From positions 1 through 18,243 of the forward strand of contig CAYXIJ010000034.1 in NCBI GenBank assembly GCA_964465375.1: a stretch of 18,243 bases of DNA. Direction: 5' to 3'. This document shows positions 8,718 to 15,356 of the stretch, one piece after another. Every line of letters starts with the position of its first letter. The first letter of the stretch is position 1. The DNA comes from CAJWKT01 sp964465375. GTDB taxonomy: Bacteria; Pseudomonadota; Gammaproteobacteria; Steroidobacterales; Rariloculaceae. The position numbers and the translations under genes were made by a program. A model generated the notes under the pieces. It was given only the letters and a program-made list of their open reading frames with translations. It was not told the origin of the DNA and searched no databases.

Positions 8718-8756
8718 GGGGACTTCTTTTTTTATAACAATTCTACCGAAGTCCCC
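8718..8756. repeat. 9-bp inverted repeat in the divergent promoter region
   Basis: GGGGACTTC (8718-8726) and GAAGTCCCC (8748-8756) form a perfect inverted repeat separated by 21 nt. The AT-rich spacer carries a TATAAA on the - strand that could serve as a -10 box for the oxygenase gene. The two-turn half-site spacing fits binding by a dimeric regulator. A transcript hairpin is the alternative. Confidence 0.5.
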
Positions 8757-8870
8757 GAAAAAAACGGTAACCAAGTTTGACTCATTCTAGATCTGGATAG
8801 AATAGCAACGCAATGACTGGTATTTAACGAAAATAATCGTGATATTTAGTTTGGGCAGATCTACGTGTAT

Positions 8871-8900
8871 TTGACAAACCAACTCATGAAATTTTATAAG
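8871..8900 (+). promoter_or_regulatory. Sigma-70-type promoter of the DUF1080 lipoprotein gene
   Basis: A consensus -35 TTGACA (8871-8876) is followed after 17 nt by TTATAA (8894-8899), or after 18 nt by TATAAG. This leaves a 5' leader of about 40 nt before the ATG. It is the best promoter in the window by eye. Confidence 0.65.
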
Positions 8901-8936
8901 GTTCTGCCGGACAATAATCCATAACTACACCGGCTC

Positions 8937-8942
8937 GGGAGG
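8937..8942 (+). promoter_or_regulatory. Ribosome binding site of the DUF1080 gene
   Basis: GGGAGG lies 6 nt before the ATG at 8949 and supports that start. Confidence 0.75.
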
Positions 8943-8948
8943 TCCATT

Positions 8949-9551
8949 ATGAAACACGTATCAGCTCTAATTATTACCTTAGCCATAATGGGCATCTCAG
9001 GATGCACCCAAGACGCAACTGAGCAAGCCTCAGGAGAAGACTGGACAACGCTTTTTGATGGCAGCAGCTTTGATGGGTGGAAACAGCTCGGGGATGCGAA
9101 CTGGCGCCTTGACGAAGGCACCTTTTTCGCGGACAGCGGGGCAGGATTCCTCATAAGTGAATCATCATATGGAGACTTTCATCTGAAATTGGAATTTTGG
9201 ATAGATCCGGATGCAAACAGCGGTATTTTTATTCGTTGCTCAAATCCGAACGAAGTTACACCTGAAAATTCTTACGAGGTCAATATCTTTGACAAAAGAC
9301 CCGATCCCACTTACCGCACAGGGGGTATTGTAGATTTTGCCCCGCCCTTGAGTACCATTAATGCAGGGGGACAATGGAATACCTATGAGATCATTGCAGA
9401 GGGACCACGATTATTTATCACGTTAAACGGCACAGTAATGATTGATATAGAAGACGGTACGCATACCGAAGGACCGTTTGCACTTCAGTACGGTACCGGA
9501 GTTGGTCCTGGGGCTGTCAGGTTCCGAAATGTGCAAATCATGCCTCTATAA
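8949..9551 (+). CDS. DUF1080 (3-keto-disaccharide hydrolase-like) lipoprotein
   Basis: The 200-residue protein begins with a lipoprotein signal whose lipobox ISGC places the lipidated cysteine at residue 19. The rest is a single DUF1080 domain with a concanavalin-like jelly-roll: LFDGSSFDGWKQ (about 35-46), GDFHLKLEFWIDPDANSGIF near the centre, and a C-terminal GAVRFRNVQIMPL. Known DUF1080 members include 3-keto-glycoside hydrolases and lyases, which cleave sugars after C3 oxidation; others only bind glycans. It sits alone on the + strand with its own promoter and converges on the AhpD-like gene. A GMC dehydrogenase with subunit 3 lies about 0.9 kb away, the enzyme type that makes 3-keto sugars elsewhere, so a functional link is plausible. 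Family call is firm; activity is inferred. Confidence 0.87.
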   Translation: MKHVSALIITLAIMGISGCTQDATEQASGEDWTTLFDGSSFDGWKQLGDANWRLDEGTFFADSGAGFLISESSYGDFHLKLEFWIDPDANSGIFIRCSNPNEVTPENSYEVNIFDKRPDPTYRTGGIVDFAPPLSTINAGGQWNTYEIIAEGPRLFITLNGTVMIDIEDGTHTEGPFALQYGTGVGPGAVRFRNVQIMPL

Positions 9552-9614
9552 TAACATTGCGCACCTAACTTGATGAGCGGCTGACCAAATCGGGGGGGCC
9601 TGAAAGAAATTTAG

Positions 9615-9638
9615 AAAAAAATAATTGCCTCAGGCAAT
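9615..9638 (-). terminator. Terminator overlapping the stop codon of the AhpD-like gene
   Basis: On the - strand, ATTGCC pairs with GGCAAT around a TGA loop, then seven T residues follow after a short TTAT. The loop is the TGA stop codon itself (9630-9632). On the + strand the same stem is followed five bases later by seven T residues (9644-9650), so it may also end the converging DUF1080 transcript. Confidence 0.65.
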
Positions 9639-10319
9639 GGAACTTTTTTTCTCTTTATTTGCCCAATACTCAGGTGAGGCTTTAGACGCTTTCAAAGAAT
9701 TTGCGTCCTCAAAACCTGGCGCCATGCTGGCTGATGTGCCAGACATAACCTCGTGGTGCTCAATGTTTAACGTTCTCAGCCATCGTTGCTGTCCCATGGT
9801 TAGTGCGATGAAATAACCCAGCTCCACCAGCTCTGGCTCTGAGAAATGCTTGTGTAGTCGAGCCCAAAGATCGTCGCTGGTCTCTAGATCCCAAGTGATG
9901 GCCTCCGTATACCCTAGCGCCGCCTTCTGGCGTTCATCATAGTTGCTGGATTTCTCAAAGTTGAGAAGATCCATGTAATCATCTTCGGCCAACCCCTGCG
10001 CTGCTGCTTTAACAGAACGCTGGTTTCCGCAATACTCGCATTTAACAGACCTAGACACATAGACGCGACACAACTCCTTTACCGCTGTATCTAAAACACC
10101 GTCCCGAAATGAGTTTTTCCAATTGTTGGCAAAGCCTTTAAAGATAGCTGGCACATGGGCCCGAATCGCCTGGCTTTCAGGGCGGGGGGTTCCCTCTCTG
10201 GCACAACGTTCCAACTCCTCAATCATCTCCGGATCTGTAATGTCCGCTTGTTTAACGTAACTGATTCTTTGATTATCTTTTGACAAAATCTTGTTTTCCT
10301 TGTTAACCCTAAAGATCAC
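9630..10319 (-). CDS. AhpD/carboxymuconolactone decarboxylase-like protein
   Basis: The 229-residue all-helical protein carries an AhpD-type core: E82, then C94-x-x-C97 at the correct spacing (KELCRVYVSR, CEYCGNQRS). The residue aligned with the AhpD catalytic histidine is R101. Family members are peroxidase-linked disulfide reductants or lactone decarboxylases; the Cys pair favours thiol redox chemistry, but the missing histidine weakens that. No signal peptide is present. The start is uncertain: the longest frame opens with GTG at 10319 without a clear ribosome site, whereas a TTG at 10286 has AAGGA about 10 nt upstream. It lies 88 nt after the GMC gene on the same strand, with a hairpin between them, so it may be the last gene of that unit. 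Confidence 0.72.
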   Translation of the reverse strand: MIFRVNKENKILSKDNQRISYVKQADITDPEMIEELERCAREGTPRPESQAIRAHVPAIFKGFANNWKNSFRDGVLDTAVKELCRVYVSRSVKCEYCGNQRSVKAAAQGLAEDDYMDLLNFEKSSNYDERQKAALGYTEAITWDLETSDDLWARLHKHFSEPELVELGYFIALTMGQQRWLRTLNIEHHEVMSGTSASMAPGFEDANSLKASKASPEYWANKEKKSSIA

Positions 10320-10357
10320 TATCCATGATGCAAAAAACTAATATCAGTGATCAAGGC

Positions 10358-10396
10358 GGTGTATCTAGCAATTGGAGTAAACCCACCAGATACACC
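10358..10396. repeat. 9-bp inverted repeat between GMC and AhpD-like genes
   Basis: GGTGTATCT (10358-10366) and AGATACACC (10388-10396) pair perfectly with a 21-nt spacer; one mismatch and two further pairs extend it outward. No T-run follows on the - strand, so it is not an obvious terminator. It could stabilise or process the operon mRNA, or bind a regulator. Confidence 0.45.
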
Positions 10397-10407
10397 TCCA
10401 AAGCCCA

Positions 10408-12006
10408 CTAGTTCCATTCACTTCGCCTTTCCCAAATTCCGTCAGCTGCCCGCAAAGCAAGTGCGCCAATGGTAGAGGTTGGATTAACGCCAGCACTTGT
10501 CACAAATGAACTCCCGTCCACGATAAAAAGGTTCTCTACATCATGGGCCCGGTTTGCCGGATTAACAACAGATCGCTGGGGATCAGTTCCCATACGCGCT
10601 GTTCCCATTAGATGTGCCATGTTGGCATTGCCCCGGGAATCGTGAACTTCAATAGCCCCAGCAGCTTTCAGCACCTCAGTCGCCCTAGCGGCTCCATGCT
10701 CTAGCATCCGGGCAGTATTATCTCCAAGCGTATAGGTCACCCTTGGTGCCGGTATTCCATGAGAGTCCGTGAGATCAGGGTCGAGATCAATACGATTGTT
10801 CTTGTCGGGCAAATCTTCACAGAGTGCGGCGATGCCAGCAGTATGAGGGAAGTGTCGTGCCATCTCTAAGTGATGACTGGCACCCCAAGGTATCCGGCGA
10901 GAATGAGCCAATGGGCCATATGTTCTTCCGCTGACCATGGTGTAGCCTCGCACAAAACCCCGTGACAGGTCAGTTTCATAAAACTCCTGACTATAAAGTG
11001 GTGCGCCAAAAGGCCCAATATGTCCGTCGAGTGTTTCTTTAAAGATCCCTTCCATAAAGCGCGTCGGATGCACCATAAAGTTTCTGCCAACCATGCCATT
11101 TGAATTGGCGAGTCCTTCAGGGAAATAGCGAGACTTTGAGTTCAATAGTAAGCGCGGCGTACCAACACCGTTGCAACAAACCACGACAATTTTTCCTGGC
11201 TGCTCCTGCAGTTTGCCATCTCGATCATGGTAGAGAACTCCGCTCACCCTACCCCGAGAATCAACCATGATCTCCCTGCTGCGCGCCCAAGTTTCGAGAA
11301 CGGCACCATTTGCGAGTGCCTTCGGCCAATAGGTTCGATCTGTAGATGCCTTGGAACCAATGGGGCAACCGTACATACATTTACCGTGCAGCAGACAAGG
11401 AGGACGCCCATCGTACGCGCGGGAAATAATTGCCTGATCCGCTACCCACCAGTGCCAACCCATTTTTTCGTAACCCCTGATCAGGGTGTCACCATACCGG
11501 CCCACGGGAAGCGGGGGTGTCGCTCTTGGGATCCTCGGCGGATTCGCAGGATCACCATGCAACCCAGAAACCCCCATCATCTGATCGTTTAAATTGTAGT
11601 ACGGCTCAAGATCCTGGTAGGTCAAGGGCCAATCGTCAGCTACTCCATCCAACGATTTCACCCGAAAATCTGATGGATGAAAGCGAGGAAAATGTGCCTG
11701 CCAATGAATAGTTGTGCCGCCCACAGCGTTGAACATCGAAATACCGGGGCGAAAGCCACCATTATCAGTCACTGAAACCGGATAATCCTCGGGCCGACGC
11801 CGAGTATTAGGACTCAGGCTAAAATCTCCTCCACGGAGCATTTGTGCCTCAAAATCTGAATACTGTGATGGGTAGTCTGTCGGATCAACCCAGTCTCCTT
11901 GTTCTAAACAGACTACCTTGGCGCCGTGTTCTGACAGTCGCCAAGTCAGTGCGGCACCCGCAGCTCCTGCACCAATGACGACTACATCAGGATTGTCGAC
12001 TGGCAT
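10408..12006 (-). CDS. GMC-family FAD dehydrogenase (glucose/glucoside dehydrogenase type)
   Basis: This 532-residue flavoenzyme has an N-terminal dinucleotide fold (GAGAAG at 12-17, ribose-binding E35), the GMC segment NAVGGTTIHW (93-102), and the C-terminal GMC domain with active-site H465 (HLMGTARMG) and N508 (GVNPTSTIG). Three close cysteines, C204, C210 and C214 (RPPCLLHGKCMYGC), recall the [3Fe-4S] ligands of FAD-dependent glucose dehydrogenase, though the spacing should be checked. It has no signal peptide; in this enzyme class export occurs by hitch-hiking with a Tat-borne subunit 3, which is encoded 2 nt upstream. Electrons should pass to a c-type cytochrome, available in the same operon. 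It probably oxidises a sugar, sugar acid or alcohol in the periplasm. The substrate is unknown. Confidence 0.9.
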   Translation of the reverse strand: MPVDNPDVVVIGAGAAGAALTWRLSEHGAKVVCLEQGDWVDPTDYPSQYSDFEAQMLRGGDFSLSPNTRRRPEDYPVSVTDNGGFRPGISMFNAVGGTTIHWQAHFPRFHPSDFRVKSLDGVADDWPLTYQDLEPYYNLNDQMMGVSGLHGDPANPPRIPRATPPLPVGRYGDTLIRGYEKMGWHWWVADQAIISRAYDGRPPCLLHGKCMYGCPIGSKASTDRTYWPKALANGAVLETWARSREIMVDSRGRVSGVLYHDRDGKLQEQPGKIVVVCCNGVGTPRLLLNSKSRYFPEGLANSNGMVGRNFMVHPTRFMEGIFKETLDGHIGPFGAPLYSQEFYETDLSRGFVRGYTMVSGRTYGPLAHSRRIPWGASHHLEMARHFPHTAGIAALCEDLPDKNNRIDLDPDLTDSHGIPAPRVTYTLGDNTARMLEHGAARATEVLKAAGAIEVHDSRGNANMAHLMGTARMGTDPQRSVVNPANRAHDVENLFIVDGSSFVTSAGVNPTSTIGALALRAADGIWERRSEWN

Positions 12007-12008
12007 CG

Positions 12009-12599
12009 CTAAACGTCCCGATACAACTTCGGTGACCGACGAACACGCTCTAACGAGCTTTCATCAAAGGGCTCCATAACAGGACCTGCGCTGTTAGTCG
12101 GATGAGGCTGATACCCCACCAAGTGCCAAATTTGTGGGCGCGTATAATAACCCTCATAGACCGCTCCACGAACCTTTCTAAAAGAAACAGAATCGGTGAC
12201 CTCGAGCTGTTCCAACAACTCAATGCGTCGACCACTATCGAGGTTTGAAAAACTCTGCTCATACTGTTCCATAGCTTTCTCGTGGAGAAAAGCAAGGCTA
12301 TTTTCAAATGCCTCAATCAAACCTTGGTCTTGTGTAAATAGCGTGGCCACATACTGATCTATGTCTACCTCGCTTGCCGCGGGCATACCGTCTGCAGCAG
12401 GAATGATCTCATCAATCATAGAAATAAAATCCAAACGCTGAGCCTGATCAAAACCGGGCAGTTCAGGCAAATCTTCTTGGGAGCGACCCATCGTTGGAAC
12501 AACGCTCGAGACTGTAGCTAGCCCGGCCTGACTTGTAACTGAAGTGACGAAAGTAGATTCAATAAAACTACGGCGCGTCCATTTTTTTTCCTTTGACAT
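12009..12599 (-). CDS. Gluconate 2-dehydrogenase subunit 3-like protein (Tat hitch-hiker subunit)
   Basis: The 196-residue protein opens with a twin-arginine signal (WTRRSFIEST, 7-16) and continues as a helical gluconate_2-dh3 domain (LDFISMIDEIIPAADGMPAA; YTRPQIWHLVGYQPHP). In fructose, glucose and glucoside dehydrogenases this small subunit binds the flavoprotein and carries it through the Tat pore. Its stop is 2 nt before the GMC start, and its own start is 2 nt after the cytochrome stop; a GGAAG ribosome site overlaps the last cytochrome codons, indicating coupled translation. The genetic arrangement fits the domain call well. Confidence 0.87.
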   Translation of the reverse strand: MSKEKKWTRRSFIESTFVTSVTSQAGLATVSSVVPTMGRSQEDLPELPGFDQAQRLDFISMIDEIIPAADGMPAASEVDIDQYVATLFTQDQGLIEAFENSLAFLHEKAMEQYEQSFSNLDSGRRIELLEQLEVTDSVSFRKVRGAVYEGYYTRPQIWHLVGYQPHPTNSAGPVMEPFDESSLERVRRSPKLYRDV

Positions 12600-12601
12600 A
12601 G

Positions 12602-13144
12602 TTATCTTCCACCTGGATACGCCAAAATGAAATTGTCCCGGTTAGGCATTTTCACCCTAGGTAGTGTCTGGGCATTCATGGTCTCATCCTCACCAATGAT
12701 GCCATTCAGGAAAAGTAAGTAGGCGGTCAATGCATAAATTTCTTCGCTGGATAGGGTTTGGGGTTGCAGGTAAGGCATAGCACGTCGAACATAATCAAAA
12801 ATCGTGGTGGCATAAGGCCAGTAGCTACCAACTGTTTTTATCGGTGCTGATCCACCCAAGGTACCGTGACCACCCACGAGCCTGTCGTTGAGAAGTCCGC
12901 TACCTTCCTGACCATGACATACAAGGCACTTTTCCATGTAAATACTCTCACCCCTTCCGGCGGTGCCCGAGCCCTCAGGTAATCCATCGCCGTCAGGTGA
13001 AATACTGATATCCCACGCGGCGATCTCCTCGGAGGTAGCTAAAACACCCAGATTTGGTCCATTCTGGGCAGGCACCCATTGGCTTCCTAGTATAAAAAAA
13101 ATGGGGCCCACAAATGTTGCTGCCGGTAGTTTAGCCATAAACAT
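12602..13144 (-). CDS. SoxD-like monoheme cytochrome c
   Basis: The 180-residue protein has a Sec signal (hydrophobic 10-24, cleavage probably after VPA at 26) and one haem site CLVCH (73-77), with M123 (RRAMPYL) the likely sixth ligand. SoxD-type marks are EEIAAWDISISPDG, KTVGSYWPYATTIFDYVRRA and MPNRDNF. It is a single-haem form, shorter than diheme SoxD. It should accept electrons from SoxC in the periplasm, and here is also the only visible acceptor for the GMC enzyme. The ATG at 13144 overlaps soxC by 14 nt and has GAGG about 7 nt upstream. The gene order soxC-soxD is standard, but its continuation into GMC genes is not. Confidence 0.88.
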   Translation of the reverse strand: MFMAKLPAATFVGPIFFILGSQWVPAQNGPNLGVLATSEEIAAWDISISPDGDGLPEGSGTAGRGESIYMEKCLVCHGQEGSGLLNDRLVGGHGTLGGSAPIKTVGSYWPYATTIFDYVRRAMPYLQPQTLSSEEIYALTAYLLFLNGIIGEDETMNAQTLPRVKMPNRDNFILAYPGGR

Positions 13145-14417
13145 TGGTTACCTCACCATCTGATGCCACGCGCCAAGATTGAACTCCATTGTAATGGTAG
13201 TTGAACTTGGCGCCTTTCTCTGCAAGCAGCTGATCCCGACTCGGCTGTATAGCACCGGACTCATCAATGGCTCTACTTTTTATGACTGCATCCCCGCCGT
13301 TCCATCGCCAAGCCATACGAAACCTGGTCATAGCCTTGGAAAGAACCGGTTCAGATAAAGCAGCGCGGGCCCAACTCTGCCCGCCATCTGCTGACACTTC
13401 TACGGCAATGATCTTTCCTGATCCGGACCAAGCCAATCCGGAAATCTCATACAATCCAGGCCCACCCATTGATAGCCCTGGTGACGGAGAGGTAATTACC
13501 GACTTCACCTCCATTGGAAAAGTGAAAATAAGGGATTTGCCGTCCGGTCGCAGATCAGTGTACTTAGAGGTCTCATCCCTAGTCATAGTAGGCACAGCCG
13601 TGGCTTTGATTCGCCGCAACCATTTCACGCTGATGTTGCCCTCGTATCCTGGCAGAAAAAGCCGAACAGGGTACCCATTGTCTGGACGCAAACGTTCACC
13701 ATTTTGATAAAGCGCGAGCAATGCATCGTCCATAATCTTTTCCATGGGCACACTCCTAGACATGACCGCCGCATCGGCCCCCTCAGCGAGCACCCATTGC
13801 GCCCTGGGATCAATCCCCGCCTCCTCTAACAAAATAGCCAACGGCACACCGGTCCACTCACTGCATGAAACGAGTCCATGGAGATCCCCGCAGGAACCGG
13901 GCGCGGGTTCGGCATTAAAACCTACGCGGCTATTCCCAGAACACTCAATGAAGTGAATGCGCGAGACCATGGGATAACGCGAAAGTGCATCCATGGTAAA
14001 AATTAACGGCCGGTCTACCATCCCATGTATCAACAAGCGATGATCATCTGGGTTTATGTCCGGAATCCCACTGTGGTGCCGTTCAAAGTGAAGAGCGCTG
14101 GGTGTAATCATCCCCTCTAGGCTCTGTAAAGGCGTACGAGAACCCCCGCTGCCCGTGGTTCCAGGCGCCGATATGGGATTCCGCTGAATGTGGTCCTCAT
14201 GTGTGGCCCGACTACCGTAGCCGCTCATCCCTGCCCCGGGCACCTTCATCCAGGGAGAAATATCAGCCGCTGTCTGGGCTGACGCTGGGCGCACTGCTAA
14301 CCAATTAAAACTGCCTGCACTAATCAGGGCTGCTCCCTGACTCAGAAAAACGCGACGATGTAATAGCCCATTACCTGCGACTTCTTCCATCGGAATATTC
14401 TTCTTCGATTCTGGCAT
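13131..14417 (-). CDS. SoxC-like molybdenum sulfite dehydrogenase
   Basis: The frame could open at 14471, but a strong AGAGGA site (14424-14429) lies 6 nt before the ATG at 14417, which I take as the start (428 residues). A twin-arginine signal (HRRVFLSQGAA, about 20-30) ends near ASA at 47. The molybdopterin domain contains GIPDINPDDHRLLIHG and FIECSGNS, whose C159 is the expected Mo ligand, then SCSEWTGVPL and VKWLRRIKAT. The C-terminal immunoglobulin-like dimerisation domain includes KSVITSPSPG, YEISGLAWSG and VEVSADGGQSWARA. This is the SoxC type rather than YedY/MsrP or nitrate reductase. SoxC with SoxD oxidises sulfane sulfur or, in some orphan forms, sulfite. No soxXYZAB is present in the window. 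It heads a four-gene operon with minimal gaps. Confidence 0.9.
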   Translation of the reverse strand: MPESKKNIPMEEVAGNGLLHRRVFLSQGAALISAGSFNWLAVRPASAQTAADISPWMKVPGAGMSGYGSRATHEDHIQRNPISAPGTTGSGGSRTPLQSLEGMITPSALHFERHHSGIPDINPDDHRLLIHGMVDRPLIFTMDALSRYPMVSRIHFIECSGNSRVGFNAEPAPGSCGDLHGLVSCSEWTGVPLAILLEEAGIDPRAQWVLAEGADAAVMSRSVPMEKIMDDALLALYQNGERLRPDNGYPVRLFLPGYEGNISVKWLRRIKATAVPTMTRDETSKYTDLRPDGKSLIFTFPMEVKSVITSPSPGLSMGGPGLYEISGLAWSGSGKIIAVEVSADGGQSWARAALSEPVLSKAMTRFRMAWRWNGGDAVIKSRAIDESGAIQPSRDQLLAEKGAKFNYHYNGVQSWRVASDGEVTNVYG

Positions 14418-14423
14418 GTTTTT

Positions 14424-14429
14424 TCCTCT
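14424..14429 (-). promoter_or_regulatory. Ribosome binding site deciding the soxC-like start
   Basis: On the - strand AGAGGA lies 6 nt before the ATG at 14417. It favours this start over the in-frame ATG at 14471, which would add 18 non-signal-like residues before the Tat signal. Confidence 0.7.
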
Positions 14430-14567
14430 CTCGATTGTACCTACAGCTGTCCCAGAAACCAGTACCACCATAAATCATAATCCTAACCTTACGTACCCCA
14501 CTTTATATCGCTTAAATTGCTTGCAAAGTGCATCGTAGCTTTTTTTCTAAAGGAAAATTAAATCCAA

Positions 14568-15233
14568 CTAAACCAATATTCCGCGTCCTGACTGGATGTG
14601 CTCCTTTTTGGTAAGAGATTTAGGTGGCTCCGGAATTTCCATGCCGCGCTTAACTGCCGGCCGTTTTCCAACACGCAGCAACCAGCTTTCCAAACATCCG
14701 AGCCCTTCGATGCTGACACCCGACCAAGCATGTCCATGCACCCATGGATAGCTGGCAATATCGGCGATGGAATACTCTCCAGCCAAGTATTCATGTTCTT
14801 CTAACTGGGCATTAAGTACTTCGTAGAGACGGCGTACCTCGCGCTGATAACGTCCAATTGCATAATCAATTTTCTCCGGGGCATAACGGTAGAACACATT
14901 GGCTTGGCCCTGCATGGGCCCAACGCCTCCCATCTGAAACATTAGCCACTGAATAACTGTAGAACGCCCCTTCTCATCGCTGGGTATCATTTTGGTTGTC
15001 CTCTCGGCTAGATAAATAAGAATAGCACCGGATTCGAAGACACTTAGATCATCGTTACTGTGATCTACGATTGCTGGTATTCGGCCGTTCGGATTAATTT
15101 CTAGAAACCAGTTTTCCCGCTGCTCGGACTCACGTAGATTTAAAGCTACAACTGCATAGTCGAGTTCTATCTCTTCCAGCATGATTGAAATTTTGCGGCC
15201 GTTGGGGGTACCAGCAGTATAAAGAGTGATCAT
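14568..15233 (-). CDS. Glutathione S-transferase, YfcG/YghU-like
   Basis: The 221-residue protein matches nu-class GSTs: an N-terminal thioredoxin fold with TPNGRKISIMLEE (T9 and N11 at the glutathione thiol site, as in YfcG), the cis-proline segment NGRIPAIVD (49-57) and FESGAILIYLAE (66-77). A C-terminal helical domain contains QWLMFQMGGVGPMQGQ and YSIADIASYPW. YfcG acts as a disulfide-bond reductase with glutathione; related GSTs detoxify or cleave electrophilic catabolites. It is cytoplasmic. It lies 150 nt before the soxC-like gene and 123 nt after the LigJ-like gene, with a terminator-like hairpin in the latter gap, so it may start its own transcript. Only a weak AAGAA ribosome site precedes it. 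Confidence 0.9.
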   Translation of the reverse strand: MITLYTAGTPNGRKISIMLEEIELDYAVVALNLRESEQRENWFLEINPNGRIPAIVDHSNDDLSVFESGAILIYLAERTTKMIPSDEKGRSTVIQWLMFQMGGVGPMQGQANVFYRYAPEKIDYAIGRYQREVRRLYEVLNAQLEEHEYLAGEYSIADIASYPWVHGHAWSGVSIEGLGCLESWLLRVGKRPAVKRGMEIPEPPKSLTKKEHIQSGRGILV

Positions 15234-15326
15234 TTCTTATTAAGGGGCCCAGTTTTATTTGTTATTTTCAGGATTACGCCACCTAAATATATAGCGATGG
15301 AAGACCCCTAGCTATGCTATTAGAAC

Positions 15327-15352
15327 AAAAAAAATGAGCTCAAATGGTGAGC
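15327..15352 (-). terminator. Probable terminator after the LigJ-like gene
   Basis: On the - strand, GCTCA pairs with TGAGC around CCATT, and after three bases an eight-T run follows (15327-15334). It begins 4 nt after the stop codon. The stem is short, so termination may be partial. Confidence 0.45.
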
Positions 15353-15356
15353 AAAA

